Below, one piece after another: positions 60,687 to 64,000 of a DNA stretch of 64,000 nt. The stretch lies in assembly GCF_021390335.1 (NCBI RefSeq), contig NZ_JAJUXK010000001.1, positions 1,302,001-1,366,000 on the forward strand, written 5' to 3'. Each line of letters begins with the position of its first letter. The stretch's first letter is position 1. The notes under the pieces were generated by a model that worked only from the letters and a program-made list of their open reading frames with translations, was not told the DNA's origin and searched no databases. Source of the DNA: Dyadobacter sp. CY343 (lineage in GTDB: Bacteria > Bacteroidota > Bacteroidia > Cytophagales > Spirosomataceae). A program made the position numbers and the translations under genes.

Positions 60687-62675
60687 TTTAATGAGAAGCA
60701 CCGAACCTTTGCGGGTGATCACTTTTCCTTTCAGCGAAGTCCCTTCAATCTCCCAAACATAAGTCCCATTGACTGGATTTGCGCCTTTGTACCTACCGTC
60801 CCAGCCATTGTTGATCTGGTCTGTGTAAAACACTACTTCTCCCCACCTGTTATAGATCTTAAAATATTTGACCGTTGCCATTTCGAACAGAACAGGGAAC
60901 AGCACTTCATTTTTACCGTCACCATTAGGTGTAAATACTCCAGGAATAGAGATATTCTCCGTTTTCTTGACAGACAAATTCACGGTCGCACTTCCTGTAC
61001 AACCATTTGGTGCCGTCAATTCTACTGAATAGGACCTATCCTCCCGTACAATCGCAATCGGGCTCTGGCTTGCCGGATTATTCAATCCCTCGGGCGGTGC
61101 CCACGCGAAAACTGCGCCATTCAGATCCATCACCTGTGGCGACGAGGCGGTAAGCTGGAAAGGAACATTGTATTCGACCACCGCATCCGGTGTGACATTT
61201 ACCTGCACCTTTGGCGCAACTGCCACAGTTACCGTGTCTGATTTTGAGCAGGAGCCTTTTATTGCTGTTACAACATATTGCGTAGTTTCCGCAGGTGCCG
61301 CGACCGGCGTTTCCGAAGCTGGATCATCGAGTCCCAGCGCCGGCGACCAGGAATATTGTTGTGCATTTCCTGTTACATTCAGGCTGATCGATTCACCAAA
61401 ACAAACTGTCGTATCCGCCATCGCAGTCAATTCAATATCTCCATTGAACTCAACTACCATATCCTTTGCAATCGTACAGTTGTTCTGGTCTTTTACAAAA
61501 AAACGGTAACTCCCGATCGGTACCACAAACACGGAATCTGTCTGGTAATTGACCGAATCGATGGAATACTGATAAGGCTCAATACCTTCAAGGCCGCGGA
61601 GTGTAATGGTACCTTTTTCTCCCAGCTCGCAATTGCCCGAAACAATCGTACTCGTCAGGTCCAGACTGCTGATCACAGCCTGCTTTCGATTATAGAGCTC
61701 ATTTCCGCAAGCCTCATTCACAACAGTCAGCGCCACGTTTTTTGAACCGCCGGTATCCCAGCTCACCACGTACGGGCCCATTCCTGAACCTGAAATGACT
61801 CTCGCTCCATCCCATTCCCAGTTAAAAGTGTAACCCGTTGCCGGCGAAGGCAGGATGCCGGTGTATTGTACCGTGATATTGCGAGGAAAACCGCAGCTCG
61901 GGTTGGGGGAAATAGAGAAATCAGCGTAGGCATTGATATTGGCGACGAAACAAATATCCTTGAAAGTGCTATCCACCTCTGTTTGCGCGAAGTATTTATT
62001 GGTAAATGATAAATAAGCAAAATTAGCTGTACCCGATTCGCAGGGCTTCTGCTCATCGTCCCGAAACAGGTAGATCGGCGTGCCGGCTTTACCTACATAT
62101 TTACCCTGCGAATCGTCGTAGGAGGTGAAGAGCGTATTATCCACATACACATCCATGATGCGGGTCTGTCCATTTCGGGTAAAAGTCAGCAGGTAATAGG
62201 TGGATTTGTTGAAAAACGGACAAGTGCCGGTAATGCCGGAAGGGTAAAAATCGAGACAGCGATCGGTTGAGCCCGGCGTACTTTTAAAGTAAATCCCCTC
62301 ATCCAGCGCACCATTGGAGAAGTCGATAATCCGCGCCCAGATGTTACCCCAGTCGGTAACCTTAATGTACATCTGGATAGAGTAAGTATCCGTGATCGCG
62401 CCTTCCGAATTAGGGTACATCAGTCCCCAGTTCATATTATTCTGATACACTTTTCGCTGCACACCGCACGGAAGCCGGTCGTCTACATAAGTCCCTCCCT
62501 GCGGATTGGTCTGGCACGAACCCAGAGCTTTCCAAGGTTCTAAGCCTGGTCCGCATTCCGGTTTTGCAACTGCAAGATCTTCGTAAAAACGGTAAGTGTG
62601 ACGCACGGATTGGCCGACTGCTGCCTGAGCCAGGCAAAATATCAAAAGTAACGCAGAGTAAATGCTGAACTTCAT
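60684..62675 (-). CDS. T9SS type B-sorted (gliding-motility C-terminal domain) surface protein with LamG and PKD domains
   Basis: This 663-residue protein is exported by a signal peptide (about 1-22). A LamG/concanavalin-like domain follows (about 60-240: YSIQMYIKVTDWGNIWARIIDF, RIMDVYVDN). Then come PKD/Ig-like modules (about 250-340 with FNWEWDG, and about 420-575 with SWSPALGLDDP and FAWAPPEGLNNP). The last ~85 residues are the gliding-motility-type C-terminal domain (GVFTPNGDGKNEVLFP, FKIYNRWGEVVFYT, NGTYVWEIEG), a type B sorting signal for type IX secretion. It is probably a surface adhesin or matrix protein. It has no catalytic domain that I can see. Confidence 0.88.
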   Translation of the reverse strand: MKFSIYSALLLIFCLAQAAVGQSVRHTYRFYEDLAVAKPECGPGLEPWKALGSCQTNPQGGTYVDDRLPCGVQRKVYQNNMNWGLMYPNSEGAITDTYSIQMYIKVTDWGNIWARIIDFSNGALDEGIYFKSTPGSTDRCLDFYPSGITGTCPFFNKSTYYLLTFTRNGQTRIMDVYVDNTLFTSYDDSQGKYVGKAGTPIYLFRDDEQKPCESGTANFAYLSFTNKYFAQTEVDSTFKDICFVANINAYADFSISPNPSCGFPRNITVQYTGILPSPATGYTFNWEWDGARVISGSGMGPYVVSWDTGGSKNVALTVVNEACGNELYNRKQAVISSLDLTSTIVSGNCELGEKGTITLRGLEGIEPYQYSIDSVNYQTDSVFVVPIGSYRFFVKDQNNCTIAKDMVVEFNGDIELTAMADTTVCFGESISLNVTGNAQQYSWSPALGLDDPASETPVAAPAETTQYVVTAIKGSCSKSDTVTVAVAPKVQVNVTPDAVVEYNVPFQLTASSPQVMDLNGAVFAWAPPEGLNNPASQSPIAIVREDRSYSVELTAPNGCTGSATVNLSVKKTENISIPGVFTPNGDGKNEVLFPVLFEMATVKYFKIYNRWGEVVFYTDQINNGWDGRYKGANPVNGTYVWEIEGTSLKGKVITRKGSVLLIK

Positions 62676-62779
62676 ATCACAGCCACAGCCGGTAGGAGAA
62701 ATCGTGAGTAGAAAGGAGCATAAAAGTACTTGAAACGCATTGAAAATGCCTATTGCCCTTTAATTTTTTGTTTTGATTA

Positions 62780-62812
62780 AATAAAAAAAGAGGCCGTTGA
62801 AGACCTCTTTTC
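62780..62812 (-). terminator. Rho-independent terminator after the S41 protease gene
   Basis: On the minus strand, AAAGAGG and CCTCTTT pair around a ten-base loop and run into TTTTTATTT. It lies about 20 bases after the protease stop. Confidence 0.8.
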
Positions 62813-62832
62813 ACTCGTATCGCCAGCTGGAA

Positions 62833-64000
62833 TTATGGCGTGACAGGTGTCAGCTTGCCCGTTCTGATCATCAGGTTTCGCGGCCCCTGCAAGTTATCCC
62901 TTAATGTTTTTCTAAATGCATTCACTGTCTTGACAGCCCCGGTTCGCAGGTTTCCACTTGCAGGTACACCCATTACATCGAGCGCTTTTCGCATTAAAGT
63001 TTCATTTTCGTCTCCAAAAGGCAGGTAAGGAACTTTGGAATCCTCTACAAAATAATCGGGCGTCATACCATTCGCAGTGCCGTAATCCGACTGTCCGTTT
63101 GCATTCACAGTCCGGCCGAGCATCACGTATGCACCCCAGTTCCAGCGTTCCTGATCGTCATTGATCAGCGAGCCGAACAAATTTTTTCCGGCAGTATTCT
63201 CACCAATCGTAATTACCTCCATGTAAGGTTCCAAACCATTGATAACCAACTCGCTGGCGGAAGCAGTACCATTTGAAGTAAGCACAAATACCCGGTTCAG
63301 GTTCGCGCCAATATTGTTCGTTTCACCACTGAATTTATAGTTGAGCGCCTCGGCTCCCTTGGTGCGCTGCCAGTAAGCGTTGTACTTATCGTTCCATTCT
63401 TCTTTATAAAATACTTTTGAAGTTGAAATATTCTTCCCGATCAACGAAGCCAGCGTTTTAGCAGAACTGATATAACCTCCGCCATTAAGCCGGAAGTCGA
63501 GTACCAGCTCATTCACACCTTTACTTTTGAAATCCGCAAAAATCTGACGCAGTTCGTTGTCATATTTCTCCTCATCGGCCGCGGTTCCGGGAACAAACTG
63601 GGTATAAACAATGTACCCGATCGTTTTTCCGAAAGTCGGCCGGGAAATAATACTTGAAAACGCGACAGGATCTTCTGTCACTTCCGCTTTGGTGATCGAC
63701 ACAGTCTTATTAGTTGGGATAATCGAAGTGCCTTCGACAGTACCGAGCGTAAATGAGACGGTTTCGGCATTGGAGAGAAGGTTTACATAATTCGCTTCCG
63801 TGAGTTGCGTTCCATTCACTTTCAATAGGATATCGCCCCTTTTAAGTCCTGCCGCATCTGCCGGGCTGCCTTTGACAACGTGGTTCAAAAAAGCGCCGAT
63901 ATTCGATTTACTGTTGTCAATATAAGAAAGCGCATAGCTGAGACCGAAAACTTTACTGATTCCGTTGAATTCATTCTGAAGTGCATCGAAATCATTGGTC
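62833..64000 (-). CDS. S41-family (C-terminal processing-like) protease, 5' end outside the window
   Basis: This frame is open to the window edge, so the gene starts beyond 64000. A TTG at 63888 is an internal Leu codon, not the start. A PDZ domain is encoded first (KGSPADAAGLKRGDILLKVNG). The S41 core follows, with a VGYIVYTQFVPG-like strand, ELVLDFRLNGGG, the catalytic serine in NGTASASELV and the lysine in ENTAGKN, as in tail-specific proteases. The part seen is about 389 residues. Such proteases act in the periplasm; many Bacteroidota members are lipoproteins, which cannot be checked here. A terminator follows. Confidence 0.9.
   Translation of the reverse strand, partial: TNDFDALQNEFNGISKVFGLSYALSYIDNSKSNIGAFLNHVVKGSPADAAGLKRGDILLKVNGTQLTEANYVNLLSNAETVSFTLGTVEGTSIIPTNKTVSITKAEVTEDPVAFSSIISRPTFGKTIGYIVYTQFVPGTAADEEKYDNELRQIFADFKSKGVNELVLDFRLNGGGYISSAKTLASLIGKNISTSKVFYKEEWNDKYNAYWQRTKGAEALNYKFSGETNNIGANLNRVFVLTSNGTASASELVINGLEPYMEVITIGENTAGKNLFGSLINDDQERWNWGAYVMLGRTVNANGQSDYGTANGMTPDYFVEDSKVPYLPFGDENETLMRKALDVMGVPASGNLRTGAVKTVNAFRKTLRDNLQGPRNLMIRTGKLTPVTP

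Noticed and set aside
63886..63888. TTG at 63888 as the start of the S41 protease
   Set aside because: The frame is open upstream to the window edge and encodes sequence that fits the protease N-terminal part, so the TTG is an internal leucine.

Overview
The window looks like chromosomal DNA of a Bacteroidota bacterium, most likely a cytophagale close to Dyadobacter/Spirosoma. The evidence is two SusC/SusD pairs, type IX secretion sorting domains of both type A and type B, many lipoproteins, a long RND-TolC fusion transporter, and start sites that mostly lack strong Shine-Dalgarno sequences. The genus is an inference from gene content. I found no rRNA, tRNA, CRISPR array, prophage or insertion sequence.

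Layout. 1-12.3 kb: two SusC/SusD uptake pairs, the first followed by an 824-residue secreted protein with an internal duplication. 12.3-15.0 kb: an orphan HigA-type regulator, then an AhpD-like / DGPF (YCII) / ECF42-type sigma factor operon. 15.0-17.0 kb: a ClC anion channel and an HPP membrane protein on the minus strand. 17.1-19.6 kb: a Tat-exported phospholipase C. 19.6-20.6 kb: a non-coding array of about 16 units of roughly 51 bp, each containing nested palindromes. 20.7-27.1 kb: a PaoABC-like periplasmic molybdenum aldehyde oxidoreductase operon. Its catalytic subunit is fused in frame to a lipoprotein-type serine beta-lactamase-fold hydrolase, and a sugar-isomerase-like gene follows. 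27.2-30.6 kb: a receiver plus hybrid histidine kinase pair. 30.6-36.6 kb: a heavy-metal RND efflux operon. 36.7-40.6 kb: a two-receiver regulator, a VOC protein, a secreted propeller-like protein and a secreted phosphodiesterase. 40.6-43.5 kb: a 32-codon small ORF, a lipoprotein and a T9SS-sorted alpha/beta hydrolase.

43.5-49.7 kb: a four-gene iron-siderophore-type operon (TonB receptor, DUF4374 lipoprotein, PepSY membrane protein, small membrane protein) with a divergent AraC regulator. It matches the layout of the Bacteroides xenosiderophore system XusABC. 49.8-51.8 kb: a decayed copy and an intact copy of an unknown lipoprotein, then a DUF1801 protein. 51.8-52.7 kb: a RES-Xre toxin-antitoxin pair. 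52.9-55.8 kb: a cupredoxin fused to a dehydrogenase-like propeller and HEAT repeats. 55.8-60.6 kb: an AsmA/DUF748-like protein, small secreted proteins, an acetyltransferase, PlsC and a divergent acyl-ACP desaturase. 60.7-64 kb: a T9SS type B adhesin-like protein and the 3' part of an S41 protease that runs off the window.

Together the genes describe a cell-envelope-centred lifestyle: import of glycans and iron across the outer membrane, periplasmic oxidation of aldehydes, surface and secreted hydrolases, metal export and membrane-lipid tailoring. The features most worth following up are the molybdenum-oxidoreductase/hydrolase fusion, the nested-palindrome array next to it, the Xus-like operon, and the cupredoxin-dehydrogenase that lacks the expected heme domain.
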